Made by a program: the position numbers and the translations under genes. Under the pieces are notes generated by a model that saw only the letters and a program-made list of their open reading frames with translations, searched no databases and was not told where the DNA came from. Positions 36,327-45,029 of a DNA stretch of 64,000 nt are shown piece by piece. This stretch comes from Palsa-504 sp963835775 (GTDB taxonomy: Bacteria > Actinomycetota > Actinomycetes > Streptosporangiales > Streptosporangiaceae). Numbering within the stretch: the stretch's first letter is position 1; every line of letters starts with the position of its first letter. The stretch spans positions 76,916 through 140,915 of the forward strand of contig CAWIHB010000017.1 in assembly GCA_963835775.1 (NCBI GenBank), read 5' to 3'.

Positions 36327-37934
36327 TCAAGACGCCCCCGGCGGGAGCGCGCTGGCCGGGATGCCGAACACCCCGGGCGGGGGGCACGTCGCGCCCGCGT
36401 CGGGCGGCTGGGGGCCGGGCTTGGGGATGCCCGTGGTTTTCTTGTTCTTGATCTTCTGGGCCGCGGCCACCGCGGCCAGATATGCCTTGTCTTTGGTCTG
36501 CCAGACGGCCAGCGCGGCGTACTGCTGCTGGCACAGCTTCACGGCCGAGCTGATGTTGCCCACGGTCCGCTGCACCTGGGCCAGGCTGCCGGTGGCGTAC
36601 GCGGTCTTGACTATCTGCTGGTAGTTGGAGGGCACCTGGTCCAGCTGCAGCGTGGTCTGCTGGTACGGGCTGGACAGGCTGACCCCGGCGATCTTCTGGT
36701 TGATGCCGCGGTAGATGACGACCTGGCCCTTGCTGTTCGCCGCGACGTAATACTGGTCCTGGGTCCATCGCCAGGCGATGTAGCCGCCGCCGATGATGAC
36801 GGCCAGCAGGACCACCAGGGATGTGGTCACGATCGGCCAGCGGCGGCGGCTGCCGGCCGCCGGAGCCTCCCGGGTGCGCCGGGGCTGCGCCCGGTGGCTG
36901 CGCCGGCCGGGACCCCCTGGTGCGGTCTTCAGCCCCACCGGGCCGCTTCCGTTCTGGCTGGCCATGATCGTGATGTCGCCGGGGAATCTCGGGTCCACGT
37001 CGTCGGTCACGGCCTGCTGGGGCGCGGTCCGCGCGGGCAGGTGCTCGTCGTGATGATCCCCGAGCCCGTCGTAGGCGGTCAGCGAGTCCAGGGTGTCCGC
37101 ATGGTCCACCGGGGTCAGCCCGTTGGTCCCGTCCGCTCCGGGCCGCAGGTCGCCGAGGCTGACCGCGGCTCCGGCCAGGATCGGGGTGGTGGTCGGCGGC
37201 AGCTGCGAGGTGGCCTGGTCCACCACGTCAGCCACGATGCAGGTGATGTTGTCCGGGCCGCCGCCGTGGATGGCCAGGTCGATCAGCTGGCGGGTGGCGA
37301 CCTCGAGGTCCTCGATGCCGGACAGCGTGTCCCGCAGCGTCTCGTCGCTGACCACGCCGGACAGGCCGTCCGAGCAGAGCAGGTAGCGGTCACCGGGCAT
37401 GCTGTCGTGCACTGACAGGTCGGGCTCGGCGACCGACCGGCCGTCGAGCGCCCGCAGCAGCAGCGAGCGCTGCGGGTGGGTGGACACGTCATCGGCGCTG
37501 ATCCGGCCCTCGTCGACCAGCGACTGGACCAGCGTGTGGTCGTGGGTGATCTGGTAGAGCTCGCCGTCCCGCAGCAGGTAGCCGCGGGAATCCCCGATGT
37601 GGCATACGGCCGCGTGGCCGTCCGACCACAGCAGCGCGGTCAGCGTGGTGCCCATGCCTTCGACGGCCGGGTTGGCCAGGATCTTGTCCTGCAGCCGGGA
37701 GTTCGCGTCGGCCACCGCGGCGGCGAGCTCCTGCAGCATGTCGCCGCCGGGCTGCTCCTGGTCAAGTTCCGCCATGGCCCCGATGGTCAGGGCGCTGGCC
37801 ACCTCGCCGGCCGCGTGGCCACCCATCCCGTCGGCCACCGCGAGCAGGCGCGGCCCAGCGTACGCCGAGTCCTCGTTCCCCTCGCGGAGGAGGCCGACGT
37901 CCGAACGTACCGCGTAGCGGAGTACTAGTGTCAT
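36327..37934 (-). CDS. pstP: PP2C-family Ser/Thr protein phosphatase PstP
   Basis: 535 residues from the ATG at 37934, which overlaps the fhaB stop; the longer open frame upstream is fhaB in another frame. PP2C domain ~1-240: RYAVRSDVGLLREGNEDS, LLAVADGMGGHAAGEVAS, VCHIGDSRGYLLRDG, LLLCSDGLSGVV-type segment, and HGGGPDNITCIVADV, which contain the metal-binding aspartates. A transmembrane helix follows near residue 390 (WPIVTTSLVVLLAVIIGGGY), then an extracellular domain of ~120 residues. It dephosphorylates PknA/PknB and their substrates. The tail ends in a Pro-rich stretch. Confidence 0.95.
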   Translation of the reverse strand: MTLVLRYAVRSDVGLLREGNEDSAYAGPRLLAVADGMGGHAAGEVASALTIGAMAELDQEQPGGDMLQELAAAVADANSRLQDKILANPAVEGMGTTLTALLWSDGHAAVCHIGDSRGYLLRDGELYQITHDHTLVQSLVDEGRISADDVSTHPQRSLLLRALDGRSVAEPDLSVHDSMPGDRYLLCSDGLSGVVSDETLRDTLSGIEDLEVATRQLIDLAIHGGGPDNITCIVADVVDQATSQLPPTTTPILAGAAVSLGDLRPGADGTNGLTPVDHADTLDSLTAYDGLGDHHDEHLPARTAPQQAVTDDVDPRFPGDITIMASQNGSGPVGLKTAPGGPGRRSHRAQPRRTREAPAAGSRRRWPIVTTSLVVLLAVIIGGGYIAWRWTQDQYYVAANSKGQVVIYRGINQKIAGVSLSSPYQQTTLQLDQVPSNYQQIVKTAYATGSLAQVQRTVGNISSAVKLCQQQYAALAVWQTKDKAYLAAVAAAQKIKNKKTTGIPKPGPQPPDAGATCPPPGVFGIPASALPPGAS

Positions 37935-38422
37935 CTGCGCAGTTCCAGAACGGTCTTTCCGATGCGGATGGGCACGCCCAGCGGCACGGGGGTCGGCCGC
38001 GTCACCTTCTGCCGGTCCAGGTAGGTGCCGTTGGTCGAACCGAGATCCTCGACGATCCACTGACCATCCTGCGGGAAGATCCGGGCATGTCGGCTTGAAG
38101 CGTAGTCGTCGTTCAGCACTAGCGTGGCATCATTGGCCCGCCCCAGGGTGATCTGGTGCTGGCTAAGGTCCACGCTAGTGCCCTTGAGCGCGCCGGCCGT
38201 CACGACCAGGACGCGCGGCGAGCCGCGGCCGGCCCGCTGCGGCTTGGCCGGGCGGGCCGCGGGCGGCCGGAGCGCCTGGGTCTGGCGGCCCCGGCCCCGC
38301 CGGGGCGTGCCGGCCGGGCCGCCGAGCAGGTCAGTGCGCACCACGCCGATGGCCGCGATGACGAATAGCCACAGCACGGCCAGAAAGGCCAGCCTGATGA
38401 TGGTGAGGGAGAGCTCGCTCAT
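37931..38422 (-). CDS. fhaB: FHA-domain membrane protein FhaB
   Basis: 163 residues. One N-terminal transmembrane helix (LTIIRLAFLAVLWLFVIAAI), a basic linker, then an FHA domain (~70-160) with LGRANDATLVLNDDYASSRH and DLGSTNGTYLDRQKV, the GR, SxxH and NG phosphothreonine-recognition motifs. FhaB (FipA in mycobacteria) links phosphorylated partners to division proteins such as FtsZ and FtsQ. Located between fhaA and pstP with 4-base coupling to pstP. Confidence 0.95.
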   Translation of the reverse strand: MSELSLTIIRLAFLAVLWLFVIAAIGVVRTDLLGGPAGTPRRGRGRQTQALRPPAARPAKPQRAGRGSPRVLVVTAGALKGTSVDLSQHQITLGRANDATLVLNDDYASSRHARIFPQDGQWIVEDLGSTNGTYLDRQKVTRPTPVPLGVPIRIGKTVLELRR

Positions 38423-38443
38423 CCGTGGCCACGTCCTCGGACC

Positions 38444-39253
38444 TTAGTAGGTGGTGCGTGCGTAGGCACTGCCCTGGCCGTCCTCGGGGTTCTGCCCGTC
38501 CTGGCGGAAAACCAGCGTGGTCCGGCCCAGCGAGACGTGCGTGCCGTCGCTGAGCACGACCCGCCGGACCGGCTGGCCGTTCACGAAGGTGCCATTGGTC
38601 GAGCCCAGGTCGACCAGGACGACCTGGCCATTCTCCACCCGCAGCTCGGCGTGGTGCCGGGACACGCCCGGATCTACCAGGCGCAGGTCGCAGTCCGTGC
38701 CCCGGCCGAGCAGGGTCACCGGGGTCTGCAGCTCGTAGGTGTGCTGGCTGCCATCGCCCGCGGGCGCGCCGGGGGCGCCGGGCCCGGAGACCAGCAGCCG
38801 CGGATGGCCGGGGAAGCCCGGCGCCGCCGACCGCGGCAGGTCGCTGGAGGGCAGCCTGATCTCGCCGCCCTCGACCGTCGAGCCGCGGATGACGCCGGAC
38901 CTGATCCGGAACGTGCCCGTGGTCATATCGGGCACGCCCTCGAAGCGCATCCGCACCGGGCCGACGAACGAGTAGCCCTGCTCCTTGGCGTAGTCGCGGG
39001 CCAGGTTGGCCAGCTCGACGCCGAGGCTCTCGGCGTACACGTCGAGGCGGTCGTGGTCGGTCTCGGCCAGCTCAACGACAAAATCGTTCGGCACCAGCGT
39101 CCGGCCCTTGGCCACGATGGCCGCCCGGTCGTCCATTTCCCGCTGTACTGCGCTGGCCACCTCGACCGGTTGCAGCTCGGACCTGAAGGCACGCGCGAAG
39201 GCACCCTCAACCATGCCTTCCAGGCGACGCTCGAAGCGCTGCAGGACTCCCAA
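38444..39253 (-). CDS. fhaA: FhaA: DUF3662 plus FHA domain protein
   Basis: 269 residues. The start is a TTG at 39253 with GGGAGGTGG ending about five bases before it, giving the usual N-terminus LGVLQRFERRLEGMVEGAFARA. Residues 1-120 are the DUF3662 domain. A short linker precedes a C-terminal FHA domain with LLGRGTDCDLRLVDPGVSRHH and DLGSTNGTFVNGQPV. It binds phosphorylated partners such as the MurJ/MviN pseudokinase region and regulates peptidoglycan precursor export. It is the first gene of the long leftward operon, with tRNA-Leu divergent beside it. Confidence 0.95.
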   Translation of the reverse strand: MGVLQRFERRLEGMVEGAFARAFRSELQPVEVASAVQREMDDRAAIVAKGRTLVPNDFVVELAETDHDRLDVYAESLGVELANLARDYAKEQGYSFVGPVRMRFEGVPDMTTGTFRIRSGVIRGSTVEGGEIRLPSSDLPRSAAPGFPGHPRLLVSGPGAPGAPAGDGSQHTYELQTPVTLLGRGTDCDLRLVDPGVSRHHAELRVENGQVVLVDLGSTNGTFVNGQPVRRVVLSDGTHVSLGRTTLVFRQDGQNPEDGQGSAYARTTY

Positions 39254-39339
39254 CGTGCCACCTCCCTTCCCGTCCTTGCCCCCGATCGTATCCGGGGCGC
39301 AGGAGCGCTCGCGGTCGTGCTAACCTACTTCCTGCCCCC

Positions 39340-39422
39340 GGGCGGGTGGCGGAACGGCAGACGCGCACGGTTCAGGTCCGTGTGTCCGAAAGGACGTGAG
39401 GGTTCAAATCCCTCCTCGCCCA
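39340..39422 (+). tRNA. tRNA-Leu (anticodon CAG)
   Basis: The acceptor arm GGGCGGG pairs with CTCGCCC, followed by discriminator A. The anticodon stem-loop is CACGG-TTCAGGT-CCGTG with CAG at the tip, there is a class II long variable arm TGTCCGAAAGGACGT, and the T arm is GAGGG-TTCAAAT-CCCTC. No CCA is encoded. A tRNA-Leu beside fhaA is a conserved arrangement. Confidence 0.95.
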
Positions 39423-39478
39423 CATATTTGTACCTCTGTTACCTCGTGCCCTAGGGCGTAACGGGTGTCCCGGTCCAT

Positions 39479-40009
39479 TCAGGGCACGATGATGACTGGG
39501 CAGCGGGCGTGGCGAGCGAGCCAGCCGGACACCGAGCCCGCAAGTCGGTGCCAGATATGCGCGGGCGCTCCGATTACCAGTGCGTCGGCGCTGAATTCAT
39601 CGGCGGCGGCGGCGAGTTCCCTAGCTGGGCTGCCGCGCCTGGTACGGACGTGCACGTCGATATCGGCGTGCCCGGTCACCTGGTCGAGTTCGGAAAGCAG
39701 CCAGCGGTCCAGCGCGTCGGCGTCGCGTGGCACTCCCACCACCTGCCCGGTCAGCGGCTCGCAGTAGACCCCTGACGAGCAGACATACACGATGAGCAGC
39801 GGCCGTCCGAGCCGCAGGGCCAAGCCGGCCGCGTAGGCCAGGGCGTTGCGGCTGGGGGCGGACCCGTCGTAACCCGCCACCACGGGGTGCTCGAGCCGGA
39901 GGGCGGGTACCGCCTGCTCGGCCCGGCTGTCCGGCCGTTTGGCCGGCTGATCCGGCCGGTCCGGCTGGGGATGCCGGTCCGGTGATGGGCTTGACTCTGC
40001 CTGGTCCAT
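39479..40009 (-). CDS. Universal stress protein (UspA family)
   Basis: 176 residues. About 40 low-complexity, Pro/Asp/Arg-rich residues precede a single Usp domain: HPVVAGYDGSAPSRNALAYA, then RPLLIVYVCSSG, LVIGAPAHIWHRLAGSVSGW and a C-terminal CPVIIVP. The ATP-binding signature GxxGxxxGSVS is only partly kept (GAPAHIWHRLAGSVS), so nucleotide binding is uncertain. Stand-alone gene between tRNA-Leu and an oxidase remnant; no operon partner. Such proteins respond to hypoxia or starvation; the specific trigger is unknown. Confidence 0.88.
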   Translation of the reverse strand: MDQAESSPSPDRHPQPDRPDQPAKRPDSRAEQAVPALRLEHPVVAGYDGSAPSRNALAYAAGLALRLGRPLLIVYVCSSGVYCEPLTGQVVGVPRDADALDRWLLSELDQVTGHADIDVHVRTRRGSPARELAAAADEFSADALVIGAPAHIWHRLAGSVSGWLARHARCPVIIVP

Positions 40010-40133
40010 AGTCCGCGTCCTAGCGGAAGACCGTTTCCTTAACAGCCATACCGTGATGATTGCCCCGGATGAACGGCCTTACTCGTATTTGAAAAGCACT
40101 ATAGATGAGGACCGGCCCATACGGTGGGTACTC

Positions 40134-40403
40134 GTGGACGCGTTGTTAGAGGAACTGGCCGCGATCACCGGCCCGGAGCACGTGCTCACCGATCCGGACC
40201 TGACCGGGGGGTACGCCACGGACTGGACCCGCAGGTTCCGCGGCGCGGCCCGGTGCGTGGTCCGCCCCGGGGCGACCGCCGAGGTGGCCGCGGTGCTGGC
40301 GGCCTGCTCGGCGGAGATTGCGGTCATGCGTGCGGTTAAGTCGGCCTTTGACCCGGCCGGAATCCTCAACCCTGACGCGCTCTTCCCACCCGGAACCGGC
40401 TGA
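40134..40403 (+). pseudogene. FAD-binding oxidase (GlcD-like) remnant with a large in-frame internal deletion
   Basis: The first ~60 residues (LLEELAAITGPEHVLTDPDL then YATDWTRRFRGAARCVVRPG, ending AVLAACS) match the start of a FAD-linked glycolate/D-lactate-type oxidase. The last ~28 (EIAVMRAVKSAFDPAGILNPDALF) match the very end of the same family. Roughly 350 residues carrying the FAD pocket and substrate domain are missing between them, with the junction near 40310-40318, yet the frame is preserved. A GTG at 40134 fits the family N-terminus; the frame opens earlier. Almost certainly non-functional. Confidence 0.8.
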
Positions 40404-40420
40404 CGTGGCACGATGTTCAG

Positions 40421-42295
40421 GTGACCGCAGAGCAGGCGTGGATCGCCGGCCACCGCGCTGACGCGACGGCGCGGGCCGTGATCAAGTGCGCGGCCGACGC
40501 GATCGTCGCGTTCGGCACCGACCGGACGGTCATGCTGTGGAACCCGGCCGCCGAGCGGATGTTCGGCTGGTCGGCGGCCGAGGTGGTGGGCCTGGAGCCG
40601 CAGGTCATCCCCGAAGAGCTGAAGGCCGAGCACAACGCGGTCCTGGAACGGGTCCGCGGCGGCGGCCAGATCTCCTTCGCCACCCGCCGGATCCGCAAGG
40701 ACAGCACGATCATCGACCTGCGCATCGACACCAGCGCCCTGCTCGACAGCGCCGGTGAGGTGACCGGCTGGGTTAACGTCTGCCATCAGACCGGCGAGGA
40801 CGATGTGGTCCGGCACTACATGGCCGAACGGGCCCGGGTGGTGCGCAGGCTCGGCGACGTGGTGGCCGACATGAACGCCCAGCGGGACCTGGAGTCGGTG
40901 CTTGACCGTATCGCCGCCAGCCTGCGCGAGCTGACCAGCGCCGATGCGGGCGGCTTCGTGATCATCGAGGACGACATGCTCAAGCTGGTCAGCACGGCCG
41001 GGCTGCCCGCCCGGCTGCGCGGCCGGACCGCCACCCTGTCCCGCAGCCTGGTCGGCGAGCTGATGCAGTCAGGCAAGACGGTCATGATGGCGACCAGGGA
41101 GTCGGGCAACTTCGACGACCTGATCTGGTCGGCGCTGCCGGGGCTGCACACCATCGCGCTCAGCCTGTCGCACGTGGCGGGCAAGCCCTACGGGGCGCTG
41201 TACGCGCTGTACAGCCGGCGCAGGCTCAGCCACGTCGAGCTCGAGCTGCTCGAGCTGCTGGCCGGGCACGCCGGCGTGGCGCTGACCAACGCCATGGCCT
41301 TCGAGGAGGTGGTCAAGCAGCGTGCCCACGAGCGGGCCGTGATCGACGGCAGCGCGGACGGCATCGCCGTGCTCGACGCCGCCGGCCTGGTCCGGCAGTG
41401 GAACCCGGCCGCGCACCGGATCACCGGCACGCCCGCCCAGGCCGCGATCGGCAAGCCGCCGCCGTTCCCGCTGCCCGAGCCGGACGCGATGCTCACCCAC
41501 AAGCTGCCGAACGGCCGCTGGCTCGACGTGCTGTGCACCGCCCTGCCCGACGGCGACGAGCTGGTCATCGACTTCCGTGACGTCACCGCGGCCAAGGAGC
41601 TCGAAGAGGCCAAGGACCTGTTCCTGGCCACCACCAGCCACGAGCTGCGCACCCCGATCACCGTGGTGCAGGGCTTCGCCAGCACGCTGGCCAGCCGGTG
41701 GGATCAGCTCGCCGACCCCGAGCGGCGGGCCGCGGTACGGACCATTGCCGAGCGGGCCGGCTCGCTCGGCCGGCTGGTGGAGCAGCTGCTGCTCGGCGCC
41801 CGGGCCGGCGCCGACCAGCTGCCGGTCAGCAACGGCCCGTTCGACCTGGCCGCCGTGCTGCGCGGCGCCGCCACCGCGTTCCGGCCGCTGTCGGACAAGC
41901 ACGCGGTGGTGGCCGACATCGCCGACGACCTGCCCGCGGCCAGCGGCGACACGATGGCTACCGACATCATCGTGGGCCAGCTGCTCGAGAACGCCTTCAA
42001 GTACTCACCGGACGGCGGCACCGTCACGGTGCGGGCCCAGGTAAACGGGGACTGGATCGAGGTCACGGTCGAGGACGAGGGCATCGGCATCACCGACGGG
42101 GATCACGAGCGCATCTTCGACCGGTTCTTCCAGGGCGAGACCGGCGACCGCCGCCGGTTCGGCGGCGTCGGCATAGGCCTGTTCATCGTCCGCCGCCTGG
42201 CCGAGGCCCAGCAAGGCGAGATCACCGCCCGCTCCCGTCCCTCCGGCGGCACCGCCATGCGCCTGCGCCTGCACCCCGCCCCCGCCAGGCCCTGA
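40421..42295 (+). CDS. PAS-GAF sensor histidine kinase, orphan
   Basis: 624 residues, GTG start, no membrane segment. PAS domain ~20-130 (WNPAAERMFGWSAAEVVG), GAF ~155-290, second PAS ~305-385 (LDAAGLVRQWNPAAHRITG), HisKA with the phospho-acceptor His in TTSHELRTPITVVQGFAST (about 400), and HATPase ~500-620 with N box LLENAFKYSPDGG, G1 VEDEGIGI and G2 FGGVGIGLFIVRRLAE. Autophosphorylates on His in response to an intracellular signal. No response-regulator gene is adjacent, so its partner is elsewhere. Follows the oxidase remnant by 17 bp. Confidence 0.93.
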   Translation: MTAEQAWIAGHRADATARAVIKCAADAIVAFGTDRTVMLWNPAAERMFGWSAAEVVGLEPQVIPEELKAEHNAVLERVRGGGQISFATRRIRKDSTIIDLRIDTSALLDSAGEVTGWVNVCHQTGEDDVVRHYMAERARVVRRLGDVVADMNAQRDLESVLDRIAASLRELTSADAGGFVIIEDDMLKLVSTAGLPARLRGRTATLSRSLVGELMQSGKTVMMATRESGNFDDLIWSALPGLHTIALSLSHVAGKPYGALYALYSRRRLSHVELELLELLAGHAGVALTNAMAFEEVVKQRAHERAVIDGSADGIAVLDAAGLVRQWNPAAHRITGTPAQAAIGKPPPFPLPEPDAMLTHKLPNGRWLDVLCTALPDGDELVIDFRDVTAAKELEEAKDLFLATTSHELRTPITVVQGFASTLASRWDQLADPERRAAVRTIAERAGSLGRLVEQLLLGARAGADQLPVSNGPFDLAAVLRGAATAFRPLSDKHAVVADIADDLPAASGDTMATDIIVGQLLENAFKYSPDGGTVTVRAQVNGDWIEVTVEDEGIGITDGDHERIFDRFFQGETGDRRRFGGVGIGLFIVRRLAEAQQGEITARSRPSGGTAMRLRLHPAPARP

Positions 42296-42342
42296 GCGGG
42301 TGCGCGCGCGAAGCCATCGCGTCCCGCCCTGGGTTGGAGGGG

Positions 42343-43155
42343 TCAGTCGGCGGTGTGGTCGGCTTCTTCGGGGACGTCGCGCTTGCGCGGCTCGCCGCCG
42401 GTGGCCACCAGGTAGGCGTCAACGATGCCGGGCACGTCCTCGCCCTGCATCACGATCTCGCCCTTCTCCAGCCAGATGACCCGGTTGCAGCTGGCCTCGA
42501 TCTCGGCCAGGTTGTGCGCGACCAGGAACACCGTGCCCGCCTCCCCGCGCAGCTGCACGATCTTGTCGTGGCTCTTGGTCCGGAAGGCGGCGTCCCCGGT
42601 GGCCAGCGCCTCATCGATCATCAGGATCTCGTGGGTCTTGGCCGCGGCGATGGAGAACCGCAGCCGCTGCGCCATACCGGTGGAGTAGGTGCGCATCGGG
42701 TAGTCGACGAAGCTGCCGACCCCGGAGAAGTCCACGATGGACTGGTAGCTGTCCTTGACCTCCTGCGGGCTCATGCCCATGGCCAGGCAGCCGAGCACGA
42801 TGTTCCGCTCGCCGGTCAGGTCGTCGAGCAGCGCCGCGTTGACGCCGAGCAGGGCGGCCTGCCCGCTGGTGTAGACGCAGCCCCGCTCGGGCGGCAGCAG
42901 GCCGGCGATGGCCTGCAGCAGGGTGGACTTGCCCGAACCGTTCCGGCCGATGATGCCGATGGCGTCGCCGTGGTTGACCACGAAAGAGACGCCCCGGATG
43001 GCGTGCACCTCGCGGATCGAGGGCCGGCGCTGGCGCTTGACCAGCCGCATCAGCGCGGTCGCCGCCGTTCCCTTGTCGCCGCCCGCGCCGTAGACGCGGT
43101 AAACGACATGCAGGGCATCGACGATCACGGTGGGGTCGGCGTTACCCACGGCCAT
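42343..43155 (-). CDS. ABC transporter ATPase of the polysaccharide/teichoic-acid export type (TagH/Wzt-like)
   Basis: 270 residues from the ATG at 43155; the frame extends 17 residues further without family similarity. Walker A is GIIGRNGSGKSTLLQAIAG, the signature motif YSTGMAQRLRF, and Walker B EILMIDEALATGD, with the short spacing and GLLPPERGCVYTSGQAALLG region typical of Wzt/TagH. It would energise export of a lipid-linked surface polymer. The usual permease (TagG/Wzm) and glycosyltransferases are not next to it, so it is an orphan here. Confidence 0.88.
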   Translation of the reverse strand: MAVGNADPTVIVDALHVVYRVYGAGGDKGTAATALMRLVKRQRRPSIREVHAIRGVSFVVNHGDAIGIIGRNGSGKSTLLQAIAGLLPPERGCVYTSGQAALLGVNAALLDDLTGERNIVLGCLAMGMSPQEVKDSYQSIVDFSGVGSFVDYPMRTYSTGMAQRLRFSIAAAKTHEILMIDEALATGDAAFRTKSHDKIVQLRGEAGTVFLVAHNLAEIEASCNRVIWLEKGEIVMQGEDVPGIVDAYLVATGGEPRKRDVPEEADHTAD

Positions 43156-43387
43156 ACCTCGCTTCGGCCGGCCGGGAGGCCACGAACCCTGGCCACGAGC
43201 GCACAACTGTCACCCTGTGACGTTACCGTGCCCGGGGCAGAGAATCAGAGCCACCAGCGGTTTGCCTGGGGCGCCGTTACCGCTGCGATATCTGCGGTGT
43301 TGACGTGTTTCCAGCACGCCGGGACCGGGCATCCTCCCGCTCGTACCGGGTTCGCGCAAAGGTCGGACAAAGGTCCTGGGGCTGGCG

Positions 43388-43825
43388 TTGGAGGTGACTG
43401 AGTCGAGCGTCCTACTGCTCCCGTTCACTGCGGCAAGTGTCGGCGTGGCCCGGCGGCGTTTGGTGTCTGACCTCATCGGAGCGGGCATCTATGATTCCAC
43501 CGTTACCGACGCCGCGCTGGTGATCAGCGAGCTGCTGAGCAACGCCTTGCAGCACGCCGAGCCGCGGCCCGATTCCGGGATCCGCGTGGCCTGGCACTTC
43601 GACACCGACAGCGTCCGGGTCTCGGTCAGCGACGGCGGCGGGCCGACCAGGCCCCAGCTCGGCGAGCCGACCCAGTACACCACCGGCGGCCGAGGCCTGC
43701 GCATCGTGGACCGGCTGTGCCGGTCCTGGGGCACCGGCAGCGACCACGACGGCACCACCGTGTGGGCGGAGATCCAGCTCCCGCAGATGACCGCCGCCGC
43801 CGCCGTGCCGGCTGCGGTGACGTAG
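43388..43825 (+). CDS. ATP-binding anti-sigma/SpoIIAB-RsbW-like kinase domain protein
   Basis: 145 residues of the HATPase_c_2 (RsbW-like) type: FTAASVGVARRRLVSDLIGAG, N box VISELLSNALQHA, G1 VSVSDGGGPTRP, and TGGRGLRIVDRLCRSWG. Such small soluble proteins phosphorylate STAS anti-anti-sigma factors or bind sigma factors. A STAS protein gene follows 100 bp later, a likely partner. The start is TTG 43388 or GTG 43394; GGAGG sits too close to the GTG to serve it, so neither is clearly preferred. Confidence 0.85.
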   Translation: MEVTESSVLLLPFTAASVGVARRRLVSDLIGAGIYDSTVTDAALVISELLSNALQHAEPRPDSGIRVAWHFDTDSVRVSVSDGGGPTRPQLGEPTQYTTGGRGLRIVDRLCRSWGTGSDHDGTTVWAEIQLPQMTAAAAVPAAVT

Positions 43826-43926
43826 GGCATAGCGGCCAGCAGGCCGTCGTTCGGTGAGCGAACTCTCAGCTTGCGCTCAACCTAGTTACCTGGCTTCGCG
43901 GCCCGCATCGCGGTAAGGTTCGGCTC

Positions 43927-44292
43927 GTGGAGCTAAATGTCTCGAGTCGATTTCACGATGATCACACGATCGTGACCATTTGCGGTGAGATCGATCTTTA
44001 TACTGCTCCGCGGCTGCACAGCGAGCTGGCCGGCCTGCTGGCCGACGATATGCCCGCCCGGGTGGTCATCGACATGTCCGGCGTGGAGTTCTGCGACTCG
44101 ACCGGCATGAACGTGCTGCTTTCCTGCCTGCGCCGGGCGCGTGAGCGGGGCGGAGAGCTGGAGATCGCGGCCCCCAAGCCCGCGGTGCGCAAGATTCTTC
44201 AGGTCACCGGGCTCGACTCGGTATTCACGCTGGTCGAGGACGTGGACTCGCGTGGGCTGGCCCGGCAGAAGCCCGCGGTGCCGCACAACTAA
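43927..44292 (+). CDS. STAS-domain anti-anti-sigma factor
   Basis: 121 residues, GTG start. Complete STAS domain: TIVTICGEIDLYTAPRLHSE, then RVVIDMSGVEFCDSTGMNVL, where the Ser of DST is the usual phosphorylation site, and ILQVTGLDSVFTLVEDV. Works with an RsbW-like kinase, plausibly the preceding gene, in a partner-switch that frees a sigma factor. A second STAS protein (52741-53316) in the window has a similar DSS site. Target sigma factor unknown. Confidence 0.92.
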   Translation: MELNVSSRFHDDHTIVTICGEIDLYTAPRLHSELAGLLADDMPARVVIDMSGVEFCDSTGMNVLLSCLRRARERGGELEIAAPKPAVRKILQVTGLDSVFTLVEDVDSRGLARQKPAVPHN

Positions 44293-44318
44293 CCCACCGT
44301 TGACCTAAGATCGGCCCC

Positions 44319-45029
44319 ATGTCAAGAGGGTCGCTGCCGGACGGCGTCGCGGTGGTCATCCCGGCCAGGAATGAGGCCGACCGTATCCAGGCCACGGTGA
44401 CGGCCGCGGCCGGGCTGCCGGGCGTCGGGGTGGTCGTGGTCGTCGACGACGGCTCCCGGGATGCCACGGGCCAGGCGGCGCGGCGGGCCGGCGCAGTGGT
44501 GACCCGGCACGCCAGGAACCGGGGCAAGAGCGCCGCGATGGAAACCGGCGCCGAGGCGGTGCGCCTGCTGGACCAGCGGGAACAACGCCAGCGTCCGCGG
44601 CACCTGCTGTTCCTCGACGCTGACCTGGGCGACACCGCAGCCCAGGCTGGTCCGCTCATCGAGCCGGTCCTGGCCGGGACGGCGGACATGACCATCGCCA
44701 TCTTCACCTCTATCGTCAAGCTCGGCGGGCACGGCCTGGTCGTCGGCCTGTCCGGGACCGGCATCCGCCGGGCCGTCGGCTGGCGGCCGGTCCAGCCGCT
44801 GAACGGGCAGCGCTGCCTGACCCGGGCGGCTTTCGAGGCCGCCCGGCCGCTGGCCCGCGGCTGGGGCGCCGAAACCGGGCTGACCATCGATCTGCTGCGC
44901 CGGGGCCTGCGGGTCTCCGAGGTCCAGGTCGAGATGGCGCACCGGGCCACCGGCACCGGCCTGCGCGCCCAGCTGCACCGCGCGCACCAGCTCGCCGACG
45001 TGGCCAGGGCGCTCGCCACGCGCCTATGA
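44319..45029 (+). CDS. Family 2 glycosyltransferase
   Basis: 236 residues, GT-A fold: VAVVIPARNEADRIQATV at the N-terminus, VVVVDDGSRDATGQAA, the DxD-like LLFLDADLGD, and the acceptor-side segment RGWGAETGLTIDLLRRGLRV. Resembles the soluble GT2 enzymes (GpgS/polyprenol-phosphate hexosyl transferase-like) that supply polyprenol-linked sugars. Its TGA overlaps the ATG of the next gene, a polyprenol-phosphomannose-dependent transferase, so it may provide that donor or a related one. Cytoplasmic. Exact donor and acceptor are not visible. Confidence 0.85.
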   Translation: MSRGSLPDGVAVVIPARNEADRIQATVTAAAGLPGVGVVVVVDDGSRDATGQAARRAGAVVTRHARNRGKSAAMETGAEAVRLLDQREQRQRPRHLLFLDADLGDTAAQAGPLIEPVLAGTADMTIAIFTSIVKLGGHGLVVGLSGTGIRRAVGWRPVQPLNGQRCLTRAAFEAARPLARGWGAETGLTIDLLRRGLRVSEVQVEMAHRATGTGLRAQLHRAHQLADVARALATRL

